Positions 16,901-24,882 of a stretch of DNA of 57,217 bases are shown piece after piece (the stretch's first letter is position 1; each line of letters opens with the position of its first letter). The notes under the pieces were generated by a model. The model saw only the letters and a list, made by a program, of their open reading frames with translations. It did no database searches and was not told the origin of the DNA. Source of the DNA: Nocardiopsis endophytica (GTDB lineage: Bacteria; Actinomycetota; Actinomycetes; Streptosporangiales; Streptosporangiaceae). The position numbers and the translations under genes were made by a program. The DNA lies in assembly GCF_027706725.1 (NCBI RefSeq), contig NZ_JAQFWQ010000041.1, positions 1 through 57,217 on the forward strand. The letters are read 5' to 3'.

Positions 16901-19468
16901 ATGGCCATGGCACCTCGTACCGCGCCGGCGCGGCAGAACCTCCCCCTGGAATCCGACAGCTTCATCGGCCGCGAGCGCGACCTGAGCGACCTGCTCCGCC
17001 TCCTGGAGGCCGACCGGGTCGTGACCTTGTGCGGGGTGGGCGGGATCGGCAAGACCCGGCTGGCGCTGCGGGTGGCGGCGCACGCCACCGGCTCCTTCGC
17101 CGACGGGGTGTGGCTGGCCGAGATGGCGGGGCTGGCCACCGCGCACGAGGTCGCCGCCCGGGTGGCCGCGGCGGTGGGGGTCACCGAGGAGGCCGGGCGC
17201 CCGCTGGAGGACACGCTGCGCGACGCCCTGCGCTCGCGGCGTGTGCTGCTCCTGCTGGACGGCTGCGGGCACGTGGCCGGGCCGGTGGCCCGGCTGGGCG
17301 CCTCGCTGGTGGAGTCCTGCCCCGAGGTGTCGCTGCTGATCACCTCCGAGGAGCCGGTGCGCATCCCCGGCGAGGCGATCTGGCGGGTGCCGCCGCTGGC
17401 GCTGCCCTGCCCGGACGGCGAGAGCGACGTCCGCGGCTCCGAGGCGGTGCGGCTGTTCCTGGAGCGCGGCCGGGAGGCCCGCCCCGACCTGTCGGCCGAC
17501 CCGCGCACGGTGGCGGCCGCGGCGGCGGTGTGCCGGGCGGTGGGCGGCATCCCGCTGGCGGTCGAGCTCACCGCGGCCTGGCTGCGCCGGCTGTCCCCGG
17601 ATGAGGTGGCCGCGCAGGTCACCGCGTGCCTGCGGGACCAGACGGGGGCGGCCCCGGCGCCCCGTCGCGGCCGCCCCCGCCCGTTCGCCTCCCGGGAGGC
17701 GGTGCTGCGGGCCCTGCTGGACCACGTGCACGGCCTGCTCTGCGAGCAGGAGCGGGTGCTGCTGCGGCGGCTGTCGGTGTTCGGCGACTGGGACCTGGAG
17801 TCGGCCGAACGGGTCTGCCCGGGCGGCCCGGTCGAGGAGGGGGCGGTGCTGGACCTGGTCTCCTCCCTGGTCGACCGGGGGCTGATCGCGCTCACCGCGG
17901 AGCTGCAGGAGCGGGTGCGCTACCGGCTGCCCGGGGCGGTGCACCGCTACGCCGCCGAGCTGCTGGAGGCCTCCGGGGAGCGGGACCGGGTGCTGCTGCG
18001 GCACCGGGACCACATGCTCGCCGCCGTGGAGGACCTGGGCTCGGCAGCGGTGGCGGGGCGGCTGATGCCCTGGGCCGAGCGGTTCGGCCGGTGGCGGCGG
18101 GTGTCCATCGAGTACGACAACGTGCGCGCGGCGCTGCGCTGGACGGCGCGGCGCGGCGACACCGAGGCCGGGCTGCGCTTCTGCGCGGGGCTGCGGGCGT
18201 ACTGGGTCACCGGCTACCACTTCACCGAGGGCGTGCAGTGGAGCGGGTGCTTCCTGAACGGGCCGGACCACCACGGGACGGACCGCGACGGGACGCACGC
18301 CGACGGCACGCCCTCCGGGGCGCCCGTCCCGCCCGGCCGAGCGCCGGACCCCAAGGGCGAGGGGGGCGGCGCCCGCGCGCGGGCGCTGCTGTGCCGGGCC
18401 GAGCTGGAGTGGGCCCGGGGCGGTACCGGGACCGCCCGCCGCCTGGCCGAGGAGGGCCTGGCCCGGTGCAGGGCCGACGACGACGCCGCGACGGTCGCCA
18501 TGGGGCTCAACCTCCTGGCCCTGCTGGACCTGCAAGCGGGTGACCGCGCCGCCGCCGAGGCGCGCCTGTCGGAGGCGCTGGCGCTGGCCCGCTCCGCCGG
18601 GGACCTGTGGAACGAGGCGCTGGCGATGAGCGGGCAGGGCGCGCTCGCGGCGCACCGGGGCGACCTCGCCGCCGCCGACTCCCGCTACAGCGCGGCGCTG
18701 ATGATCCTGCGCGGGATGGACCACCGCTGGGGCGTGGGGGTGGTGCTCATCGGGCAGGCCACCGCCGCCGAGCGGCAGGGCGACCTGGCCGCCGCGGACC
18801 GCTGCTACCGCGAGTCGCTGGACGTCCAGCGCGACATCGGGGCCGCGCCCGAGCTGGCACGCTGCCTGTACGGGGTCGGCCGGGTGGCCCGCGCCCTCGG
18901 GTCGGCCGCCCAGGCCTACGACTACCTGAGCGAGGGGCTGGTGCTCAGCCAGAGCACGGGCCAGCGGGAGGGCGTCGCGGTGGGGCTGGCCTCCATCGCC
19001 CGGGTGGCGGCCGGGGACGGCGACGTCGCCGAGGCGTGCCGCCTGGCCGGGGCGGGCGCCGCGCTGCGCGAGCGGACCTCCCCGGGGCGCCCGGTGCGGT
19101 CCTGGGCCCGCACCGCCGAGGAGCTCGGCGTGGACGCGGCGGCGATGGCGGCCTGGTGGCACGAGGGGCGGCGGATGGACCCGGGCGCGGCGGCGGCGCT
19201 GGCGCTGCGGGTCGCCGAGACCGGGCGGCTGCCCCGGCCGCGCACGCCCCGGCGCGAGGAGGTGCCCGAGCGCCGCGACCTGACCGCCCGCGAGCTGGAG
19301 GTGGCCCGCCTGGTCAGCCGTGGGCTGGGCAACCGGGACATCGCGGTGAAGCTGTTCATCGCCCCGGCGACGGTCGCCCGGCACGTCGCCAACATCAACC
19401 GCAAGCTCGGCTTCCACTCCCGGCGGCAGATCGCGGCGTGGGTCGGCGGCCCGGGGCGCACACGGTGA
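16901..19468 (+). CDS. STAND-type ATPase transcriptional regulator with C-terminal LuxR HTH (second of tandem pair)
   Basis: An 855-residue paralogue of the preceding gene product. Seen: SFIGRERDLSDLLRLL then Walker A GVGGIGKT (45-52), VLLLLDGCGHVAGP, TSEEPVRIPGEAIWRVPPL, GIPLAVELTAAWLRRL, a long TPR-like region with a Gly/Asp/Pro-rich low-complexity insert near residues 455-490 (DHHGTDRDGTHADGTPSG), and the terminal HTH (LTARELEVARLVSRGLGNRDIAVKL, ARHVANINRKL). The ATG at 16901 begins MAMAPRT; the GTG before it and an ATG at 16907 are alternatives. Its leader is 214 nt. Likely a separate signal-responsive activator derived from the same ancestor. Confidence 0.85.
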   Translation: MAMAPRTAPARQNLPLESDSFIGRERDLSDLLRLLEADRVVTLCGVGGIGKTRLALRVAAHATGSFADGVWLAEMAGLATAHEVAARVAAAVGVTEEAGRPLEDTLRDALRSRRVLLLLDGCGHVAGPVARLGASLVESCPEVSLLITSEEPVRIPGEAIWRVPPLALPCPDGESDVRGSEAVRLFLERGREARPDLSADPRTVAAAAAVCRAVGGIPLAVELTAAWLRRLSPDEVAAQVTACLRDQTGAAPAPRRGRPRPFASREAVLRALLDHVHGLLCEQERVLLRRLSVFGDWDLESAERVCPGGPVEEGAVLDLVSSLVDRGLIALTAELQERVRYRLPGAVHRYAAELLEASGERDRVLLRHRDHMLAAVEDLGSAAVAGRLMPWAERFGRWRRVSIEYDNVRAALRWTARRGDTEAGLRFCAGLRAYWVTGYHFTEGVQWSGCFLNGPDHHGTDRDGTHADGTPSGAPVPPGRAPDPKGEGGGARARALLCRAELEWARGGTGTARRLAEEGLARCRADDDAATVAMGLNLLALLDLQAGDRAAAEARLSEALALARSAGDLWNEALAMSGQGALAAHRGDLAAADSRYSAALMILRGMDHRWGVGVVLIGQATAAERQGDLAAADRCYRESLDVQRDIGAAPELARCLYGVGRVARALGSAAQAYDYLSEGLVLSQSTGQREGVAVGLASIARVAAGDGDVAEACRLAGAGAALRERTSPGRPVRSWARTAEELGVDAAAMAAWWHEGRRMDPGAAAALALRVAETGRLPRPRTPRREEVPERRDLTARELEVARLVSRGLGNRDIAVKLFIAPATVARHVANINRKLGFHSRRQIAAWVGGPGRTR

Positions 19469-19564
19469 GCCGCGCCACCCGGGCCGCTGACGCACCTCCC
19501 TCCCGATAACCGCTACGACCTGCTATTTCAGGATCACGACGCCCCTGGGTACGGAAAATACATA

Positions 19565-19592
19565 TGCAGGTGCACACGTGAATGCATGTGCA
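19565..19592 (+). promoter_or_regulatory. Direct repeat ATGCA-N-GTGCA operator candidate
   Basis: Two 11-nt copies, ATGCAGGTGCA (from 19564) and ATGCATGTGCA (from 19582), are spaced 18 nt apart start to start; a fifth TGCA follows at 19618. They cover the -35 area of the TAGTGT -10 at 19610-19615, so a repressor or activator could act there. Confidence 0.5.
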
Positions 19593-19609
19593 AACGCCGA
19601 TTCGCGCGC

Positions 19610-19615
19610 TAGTGT
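19610..19615 (+). promoter_or_regulatory. Candidate -10 (TAGTGT) giving a leaderless transcript
   Basis: TAGTGT ends 7 nt before an ATG at 19623, which would place the transcription start at or next to that ATG. The -35 position falls in the TGCA-repeat region and is not a good consensus, which suggests an activator-dependent promoter. Confidence 0.4.
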
Positions 19616-19622
19616 CGTGCAC

Positions 19623-19958
19623 ATGAGGACGCCGAGCCCCGCCGACGTCAGGCGGAGGGGCGAGGCCCTCGGAGGTCCTGGAGGTGCGAGTCTCCAGGGC
19701 ACCGCGGAGCGGCCGTGCGGGGCACCCGCCCGGCGGCCCCGCTCCGTCCCCTCGGGGGCGGCGGAGCGGGGGTCCGGCGGCGGCACCGCGGAATCGCTGG
19801 AGGACCGTGCGGCCGCGGGTGCGGAGAGGGGAGGCACCCGCGGCGCCGACGGGCACGGCGCTACCGGGCTCGCCACGTGGAGGGGGCGTGACGAGCCCGG
19901 CAAGCGATGGCACCGGGCGGACCGGTGCGCGAGCGAGGCGATGTGGGGGACGGGATGA
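19623..19958 (+). CDS. Possible small leaderless ORF coupled to the next gene
   Basis: A 111-residue Arg/Gly/Ala-rich reading frame with no recognised family. Two points support it: the ATG sits where a leaderless mRNA from the TAGTGT promoter would begin, and its TGA overlaps the next ATG as ATGA. Against it: low complexity, several AGG, GGA and CGT codons and a lower third-position GC than real neighbours. It may simply be a long 5' leader. Confidence 0.25.
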   Translation: MRTPSPADVRRRGEALGGPGGASLQGTAERPCGAPARRPRSVPSGAAERGSGGGTAESLEDRAAAGAERGGTRGADGHGATGLATWRGRDEPGKRWHRADRCASEAMWGTG

Positions 19959-20743
19959 GGGATCTGCCCGCGCACGGCACCCCGGCCGGTTCGCTCACCG
20001 AGGGGCTGCTGGAGCGGTTGCAGAGCTCGGCGCGCACCCCCGCGGTCACCGCGGCCGGCGGCGCGCGCACCCCGGCGATCGTCTTCGCGGCCACCGCCGA
20101 GCGGGCCGCCGCGGGGCTGGCCCGCCGGGGCGTGCACCCGGGGGACGTGGTGGCGGTGCTGGTGCCGCCCTCCCCCGAGCGCCTGCTGGCGGTGTTCACC
20201 GCGCTGGCCGCCGGGGCGGTGGTGCTGCCGCTGGAGGGGGCCGACCCGGCCGCGGCCGAGGTGCTCACCTCCACCGACACCCGGATGCTGCTGGTCTCCG
20301 AGGCGCTGGCCTCCGACGCGCTGGCGCTGGCCGACCGGTCCCGGGTGCGCCAGGTGGTGGCCTTCGGCCAGGCCCCCGAGACCACGCCGTTCGACGAGCT
20401 GCTCCTGCCCGGGCCCGAGGGGGCCGATCCGGACCGGGCCGCCGGGGAGGCCGGGGGCGGGCTGCTCACCTACCGGGCCGACGCCCGGTCGGTGCGCACC
20501 GCGGTGCACGGGCAGGAGGAACTCCTGGACCGGTTCCGCGCGCTGGACGCCCAGCTCGCCCTGACCCCGGAGGACACGGTCGCCCTGGACGCCGCCATGC
20601 CCGAGCCGGAGCAGGTGGTGCTGGCCGCGGTGGCGCTGTGGAGCGGGGCCTCGGTGGTGGCCTCCCCCGGCGCGCCGCCCTCGGAGCTGGCCGCCCTGGG
20701 GGTGACGGTGCAGGGGTCGCCCGCCCCCGCGCGCATCGGCTGA
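19955..20743 (+). CDS. Truncated adenylate-forming (ANL) fold protein
   Basis: A 262-residue protein resembling only the N-terminal half of AMP-dependent synthetases/ligases. Residues about 15-150 match the N-domain (GLARRGVHPGDVVAVLVPPSPERLLAVFTALAAGAVVLPL read in two parts, then LTSTDTRMLLVSEAL). The ATP-binding P-loop expected next (TSGTTGxPKG) is replaced by LLTYRADARSVRTAV, and the whole C-terminal domain is missing. Full-length ligases run about 500 residues. The frame is intact and well used, so this is a stable short protein rather than a fresh frameshift; catalysis is unlikely. It has a good ribosome site (GGGGGACGGG). Role unknown. Confidence 0.65.
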   Translation: MRDLPAHGTPAGSLTEGLLERLQSSARTPAVTAAGGARTPAIVFAATAERAAAGLARRGVHPGDVVAVLVPPSPERLLAVFTALAAGAVVLPLEGADPAAAEVLTSTDTRMLLVSEALASDALALADRSRVRQVVAFGQAPETTPFDELLLPGPEGADPDRAAGEAGGGLLTYRADARSVRTAVHGQEELLDRFRALDAQLALTPEDTVALDAAMPEPEQVVLAAVALWSGASVVASPGAPPSELAALGVTVQGSPAPARIG

Positions 20744-20831
20744 TGCGCGCACCCGGTCCAGGGGAGGTGCGTCGGCTCCCGTCCGATTCCGCCGGCGCAC
20801 CTCCCCGCCCCGGACCGGGGCCGACGTCCCC

Positions 20832-20846
20832 GCCGATCTCGGGAGA
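20832..20846 (+). repeat. Relic arm of a palindromic element (subfamily B-like)
   Basis: GCCGATCTCGGGAGA matches the outer left arm of subfamily B (GTTGATCTCGGGAGA) with two changes, but no right arm follows. It lies in the same convergent gap as copy C1 and another relic arm. Confidence 0.4.
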
Positions 20847-20948
20847 GCCGGGGCCGAGAGGGGCGCCATGAGAGCCCGCACGGACAGGCGCGGGCGGACC
20901 GCAGGGGTCCGGCCCCGCCGACTCCGCCGCCGAACCCCGTCCCCCGGC

Positions 20949-21010
20949 GATGATCTCGACAGAAGTGCTGCCATTCCGGCAGTTTTGACAGCACCCTTGT
21001 CGAGATCATC
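20949..21010 (+). repeat. 62-nt palindromic element, subfamily C (copy C1)
   Basis: A 25-12-25 hairpin. The arms begin GATGATCTCGACAGAAGTGC and end CCCTTGTCGAGATCATC; the loop is TTCCGGCAGTTT. The outer TGATCTCG/CGAGATCA is as in the other subfamilies, while the inner stem is different. It is located between the convergent ANL-fragment and esterase genes. Confidence 0.88.
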
Positions 21011-21179
21011 GCCGCGCAGGGGCGCACCGGGCCGACGGCCGCCACGAGCGCGGGCGACCACCCACCCGGCCGCGCCGCCCCGCAGCCCGGCCACCCGCCG
21101 CCCGGCCGGGGCCCTGAAGCGGGGTACCTGCCCAGCCGCCCGCTCCCACGCCGAAAACGCAAAACGTGAGCGGACAGCA

Positions 21180-21204
21180 TGAGCCCGACTTCCCCGGGAT
21201 CAGC
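21180..21204 (+). repeat. Relic right arm of a subfamily A element overlapping the esterase stop codon
   Basis: TGAGCCCGACTTCCCCGGGATCAGC, exactly one 25-nt arm, differs from the intact A arm at about three positions. The left arm and loop are gone. The esterase stop codon (TGA on the minus strand, 21202-21200) is formed by the GATCA end of this arm. Confidence 0.65.
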
Positions 21205-22147
21205 GATGGAGCGCCCGGTGCATCGCGTCGTAGAAGGGCTGGGCCGACCGACGTGCCGCGGGCACGGCGTGCATCCAGCGCAGGAAGCTGTGCACCATGC
21301 CGGGGGCGTCCCAGGCCTCGACCGGGACCCCGGCCTGCTCCAGGCGCTTCGCGAAGGCGGTGCCGTCCTCCTTGAGCGGGTCATGCTCGGCGGTGAGGAT
21401 GAACGTGGGCGGCAGGACCGACAGGTCGCGGGCGCGCGCCGGGGGCACGTAGTGCGGCAGCTCGGACAGCGGGAAGTCGCCGAGGAAGGTGCGCAGGTAC
21501 CAGCCGAGCTCGTCGGCGCTCATGCCGCCCGACTCGTCGGCGCCGTCCGTGCCCGGCCCGGCGAAGCCCTCACCGGAGGCGGCGCCGGTGCCGGGGTAGA
21601 CCAGGCCCAGGTGGACCGGCCCGGGCACACCGCGCTCGGCGGCGATGAAGGCCGTGCTCAGGGACAGGAAGCCGCCCGCGCTGTCCCCGGCGACCGCGAT
21701 GCGGGCGGGGTCGGCGCCCAGGGCGGCGGCGTTGTCGCGCAGCCAGGCGTAGGCGGCGAAGCAGTCCTCCAGGGCGGCGGGGAAGCGGTGCTCGGGCGCC
21801 ATCCGGTAGTCGACCGACACCACGAGCGCCCCGGCCTGCTCGGCCAGCAGCCGCACCGCGTTGTCGTGGGTGTCCAGGCCTCCGACGACGAAGCCGCCAC
21901 CGTGCAGGTAGAGCACCGCGGGCAGGCCGGACTCGGCGGTGGGCCGGTAGACGCGCACGGGGATCTCGGGAGCTCCGTCGGGGCCGGGGACCGTGCGGTC
22001 CTCAACGGAGTGGAGCCGCGCGAGGCGGGGCGCCTCCAGCGCCTCCGCGCGCTCGCGGGCCCGTTCGGCCGGGACGTCCAGCGCGTCGTCGAAGACCACC
22101 TCGGTGAGGGTGTCGATGTAGGCCTGAAGTTCGGGGTCGACCGCCAT
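21200..22147 (-). CDS. Alpha/beta hydrolase, hormone-sensitive-lipase-type esterase
   Basis: A 315-residue cytosolic esterase/lipase of the HSL (bacterial family IV) type. Seen: oxyanion-hole motif YLHGGGFVVGG, nucleophile elbow GDSAGG, acidic residue region TAEHDPLKEDG, and the catalytic His in GMVHSF. The ATG at 22147 has GGAGACGGG before it; the frame continues upstream but is unrelated. Substrate unknown, probably short acyl esters. Its last codons CGC-TGA run into a relic palindromic arm, so the present C-terminus is defined by that repeat. Confidence 0.88.
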   Translation of the reverse strand: MAVDPELQAYIDTLTEVVFDDALDVPAERARERAEALEAPRLARLHSVEDRTVPGPDGAPEIPVRVYRPTAESGLPAVLYLHGGGFVVGGLDTHDNAVRLLAEQAGALVVSVDYRMAPEHRFPAALEDCFAAYAWLRDNAAALGADPARIAVAGDSAGGFLSLSTAFIAAERGVPGPVHLGLVYPGTGAASGEGFAGPGTDGADESGGMSADELGWYLRTFLGDFPLSELPHYVPPARARDLSVLPPTFILTAEHDPLKEDGTAFAKRLEQAGVPVEAWDAPGMVHSFLRWMHAVPAARRSAQPFYDAMHRALHR

Positions 22148-22419
22148 GCCGCCCGTCTCCTGTTCCGCTCGCCGGGCGCCTGGGGCGGCGCCGCCGGGGA
22201 CGCCCCGGCCGGGAGCGAACCTACCCGCTCCACGGTCGACCCTCACATCACGGAGAAAACAGGTACATAACGGACAGCACCACACCCGCTCCCCGCCGAT
22301 GCCGGGGACCCGGGGTCGAAACGGACACCTCCCGTTTCGGGTCTCCGCGGTGCGGGTGGGCGGGACGGACCGCAGGTGCCCGCTTCAGTGCCTGCGAGGA
22401 CAGGCGGGTGCGCATTGTT

Positions 22420-22481
22420 GTTGATCTCGGGGAAGTCGGGCTTATCGTGTCCGGTTTAACCCCGAGTTCCCCGAGATCAAC
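22420..22481 (+). repeat. 62-nt palindromic element, subfamily A (copy A2)
   Basis: The left arm starts GTTGATCTCGGGGAAGTCGG, the loop is TCGTGTCCGGTT, and the right arm ends GTTCCCCGAGATCAAC. The arms pair with two mismatches. It lies between two tandem minus-strand genes, 86 nt beyond the end of the anti-sigma-like gene. Confidence 0.9.
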
Positions 22482-22566
22482 GACGCAGGGGCGGCGCTCG
22501 CACGGACGGCGTGGACCCGCGACCCGGCGTGCTCCCGTAGCGCCGCCTCTCCCGGGACCGACGGGG

Positions 22567-23079
22567 TCAGGACTCGGGGAGGTCGATCTCGAACCAGGCG
22601 ACGTGGGTGCCCTCGCCCCGGTACTCGCCGCTGCGGGAGGTGCAGCTCTCGATGATGAGCTTGCCGCGGCCGTAGTCCCCGTCGGCGTCGCGCAACTCGC
22701 CGTCGGGACCGGCCTCCGCGTTCTTCTCGCCCTGGTCGGCCACGGCGACCCGGACCAGGCCGCGCTCGGTGCGGATGGACAGCGTCATCACGCCGCCCAC
22801 CTGCCCGGAGCGCGAGTGCAGCAGCGCGTTGGTCGCCAGCTCGCTGGCGGCCAGCTCGGCGTCGTCCACGGAGTCGGGCGGGACCGGGCCGCCGGGGAGC
22901 CGGACACTCTCCAGCACATCGCGCACGCGCGCGCGGATCGAGCGCACGGCGGTCAGGTTGCCCACGCAGCTCCACACGGTGTGGTCGGTGGCGGCCTCCG
23001 CGAACTCCTCCTCGGCCAGGCCGGGGGCGGCGACGGGGTCGGCAGCGGCGTACTCCTGGAGTCGCTGCGATTCGGTCAT
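22567..23079 (-). CDS. Anti-sigma-factor-like ATP-binding protein (RsbW-type HATPase)
   Basis: A 170-residue protein with a single GHKL/HATPase_c_2 domain of the kind that phosphorylates anti-anti-sigma partners or binds sigma factors. Seen: N-box AASELATNALLHS, VAVADQG, and GRGKLIIESCTSRSGEYRGEGTHVAWFEI read as the G2-like tail in two parts. It is one of the many orphan paralogues typical of streptomycete-type genomes; no anti-anti-sigma or sigma gene is adjacent, so its partner is unknown. Confidence 0.8.
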   Translation of the reverse strand: MTESQRLQEYAAADPVAAPGLAEEEFAEAATDHTVWSCVGNLTAVRSIRARVRDVLESVRLPGGPVPPDSVDDAELAASELATNALLHSRSGQVGGVMTLSIRTERGLVRVAVADQGEKNAEAGPDGELRDADGDYGRGKLIIESCTSRSGEYRGEGTHVAWFEIDLPES

Positions 23080-23381
23080 CCCCGTGTCACTCCCATCACC
23101 GGCCGACGGTAGCCGCCGACCTCACCTTAGACAAAGGCGCACCATGACCAGGACAGCACATCCGGGCCCGAGGGGCGGCGGCAACCCCACAAAACGCGCC
23201 TCCGTGTCCGGTCCCGATACGACAAAGGACACGCCCGGGCGTCAACACCCTTTCCGACCTGGGAATTCCCGCCCCTGACCGGCGCCGGGCGGCGGGCCGG
23301 GGCGCCGCGGCCGCCCGCCGGACGCCCCGCGACGCGCCGGGATGCGGCCGGGGTGAAATCCCCGACACCGCCTCATTGCGG

Positions 23382-23394
23382 AACGATAATCGTT
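23382..23394 (+). promoter_or_regulatory. Palindrome AACGATAATCGTT, metal-regulator-like operator
   Basis: A perfect 6-1-6 palindrome (AACGAT-A-ATCGTT) 56 nt before the CooC-like ATPase gene. The wider GATAATCGTTATC resembles Fur/Zur-family boxes (GATAATnATTATC). A second palindrome with the same CGATAATCG core stands before the ABC transporter at 24631. Confidence 0.6.
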
Positions 23395-23450
23395 ATCATC
23401 GCGGGCACCCCGCACCGCGGGGCCCAGGGACCACGTTCGGAAGGCACCAG

Positions 23451-24452
23451 ATGAAGATCGCGTTCGCGGGCAAGGGCGGAAGCGGCAAGACCACCCTGTC
23501 CGCCCTGTTCACCCGATTCCTCGCGGAGTCGGGCCACACGGTGGCCGCCATCGACGCCGACATCAACCAGAACCTCGGCGCGGCGCTGGGCGTGCCCGCC
23601 GCCGAGCTCGCCGGCCTCCCCCCGCTCGGCGGGCACCTGGCCGAGCTGAAGGAGCTGCTGCGCGGAACCAACCCGCGCATCCCCTCGGCCGAGGACATGG
23701 TCAAGACCACCCCTCCCGGGCGCGGCTCGCGCCTGCTCGGCCTGGACGGGGACAACCCGGTGCACCGCCGGTTCGGCCTGCGCGCGCCCGGCGGCGCCGT
23801 GCTCATGGCCACCGGGCCGTTCACCCCCGACGACCTGGGGGTGGCCTGCTACCACTCCAAGGTCGGCGCGGCCGAGCTCTACCTGAACCACCTGGTGGAC
23901 GGGGCGGGCGAGTACGCGGTGGCCGACCTGACCGCCGGGGCCGACTCCTTCGCCTCCGGCCTGTTCACCCGGTTCGACGTCACGTTCCTGGTCGCCGAGC
24001 CGACGCTGCGCGGGGTGGGGGTGTACCGCCAGTACGCCGACTACGCGCGCGAGCACGACGTTCGGATCATGGTGGTCGGCAACAAGGTGGAGGACGAGGC
24101 CGACCTGGAGTTCCTCCGCGAGCACGTCGGGGACGCGCTGGTCGCCTCGTTCGGCCACTCGCGCTTCGTGCGCGCCATGGAGAAGGGCCGCCACCCCGCG
24201 CTCGGCGAGCTGGAGGAGGCCAACCTCAAGACGCTGGCCTGGATGCGCGACGCGGTGGACGCCACACCCAAGGACTGGGAGAAGTTCACCCGCCAGGGGG
24301 TGGAGTTCCACCTGCGCAACGCCGAGGCGTGGGCCGAGGCGGCCACCGGGCGCGACCTTCGGGCGCAGGTGGACCCCGGTTTCACCGTCGGCCCCGAGGC
24401 GCTGGCCGAGAGCCGCCGGACCCTGGCCGGCGCGGAGGCGGGGCCGCGCTGA
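23451..24452 (+). CDS. CooC/MinD-like ATPase, probable metallocentre or protein-maturation ATPase
   Basis: A 333-residue SIMIBI-class ATPase. Seen: deviant Walker A GKGGSGKTT (7-15, with the signature Lys8), IDADINQNLG, VADLTAGADS, and VVGNKVEDEADLEF. CooC proteins of this shape insert nickel into CO dehydrogenase. This one has only one Cys (in GVACYHSKVG) and lacks the CxC metal-binding pair of CooC, so the client may differ. It has a good ribosome site (GGAAGG) and a Fur/Zur-like palindrome upstream, and is followed by a strong terminator and then a peptide/nickel-type ABC transporter. No CO dehydrogenase, urease or hydrogenase gene is in view. Metal handling is an inference. Confidence 0.7.
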   Translation: MKIAFAGKGGSGKTTLSALFTRFLAESGHTVAAIDADINQNLGAALGVPAAELAGLPPLGGHLAELKELLRGTNPRIPSAEDMVKTTPPGRGSRLLGLDGDNPVHRRFGLRAPGGAVLMATGPFTPDDLGVACYHSKVGAAELYLNHLVDGAGEYAVADLTAGADSFASGLFTRFDVTFLVAEPTLRGVGVYRQYADYAREHDVRIMVVGNKVEDEADLEFLREHVGDALVASFGHSRFVRAMEKGRHPALGELEEANLKTLAWMRDAVDATPKDWEKFTRQGVEFHLRNAEAWAEAATGRDLRAQVDPGFTVGPEALAESRRTLAGAEAGPR

Positions 24453-24464
24453 TCCGATCTTTAC

Positions 24465-24478
24465 CAAGCGTGCGCTTG
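24465..24478 (+). promoter_or_regulatory. TetR-type palindrome CAAGCG-TG-CGCTTG
   Basis: An inverted repeat (extended ACCAAGCGTGCGCTTGAT) 12 nt after the ATPase stop. Its half site ACCAAGCG is the same as in the palindrome at 32550-32567 upstream of the aldehyde dehydrogenase gene. A terminator separates it from the transporter genes, so its target promoter is unclear. Confidence 0.4.
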
Positions 24479-24554
24479 ATATAACCCAAAACGGGCGAAA
24501 TCAACCTCAAACAACACGTTTTCGCGTATCGCCCGCATCGATTCGGTCACGACC

Positions 24555-24587
24555 TCGCGGCCCCGGAGGCGCCTTCCGGGGCCGCGA
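24555..24587 (+). terminator. Perfect 13-bp stem terminator hairpin
   Basis: TCGCGGCCCCGGA (24555-24567), 7-nt loop, TCCGGGGCCGCGA (24575-24587), about 100 nt past the CooC-like gene. No U-tract follows. It separates this gene from the ABC transporter operon. Confidence 0.7.
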
Positions 24588-24630
24588 CGCACACTCGCGC
24601 CATCCGGACGGCGGTGCGCCTGACGCAACT

Positions 24631-24643
24631 TGCGATAATCGCA
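24631..24643 (+). promoter_or_regulatory. Palindrome TGCGATAATCGCA upstream of the ABC operon
   Basis: A perfect 6-1-6 palindrome with the same central CGATAATCG as the site at 23382. It lies about 100 nt upstream of the candidate promoter of the transporter operon. Confidence 0.5.
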
Positions 24644-24743
24644 TCACCCCTGGTCACACCCATTTTAACTACGCGCCGTGACGAAATGCCATCGGGTGTC
24701 CGTCACAGTCCGATTTCACCCTGTGTCACCGCTTGACCACGGT

Positions 24744-24772
24744 TTGACGTGCATGTTCGTGGTGATGACTAT
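24744..24772 (+). promoter_or_regulatory. Candidate promoter of the ABC transporter operon
   Basis: TTGACG (24744-24749), 17-nt spacer, GACTAT (24767-24772), giving a leader of about 100 nt before the GTG at 24883. A second TTGACC at 24733 has no -10 partner. Confidence 0.45.
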
Positions 24773-24882
24773 CGATCGGGTCGGCGCATGCGTGCGCCGC
24801 GGGTGCCCCCTCCCTTCGCGCCTCCCCCCGACGCGGCGTCGAAGCGCACCCTGTCCCGACCCCAGTCGAACCGAGGTGTCAC

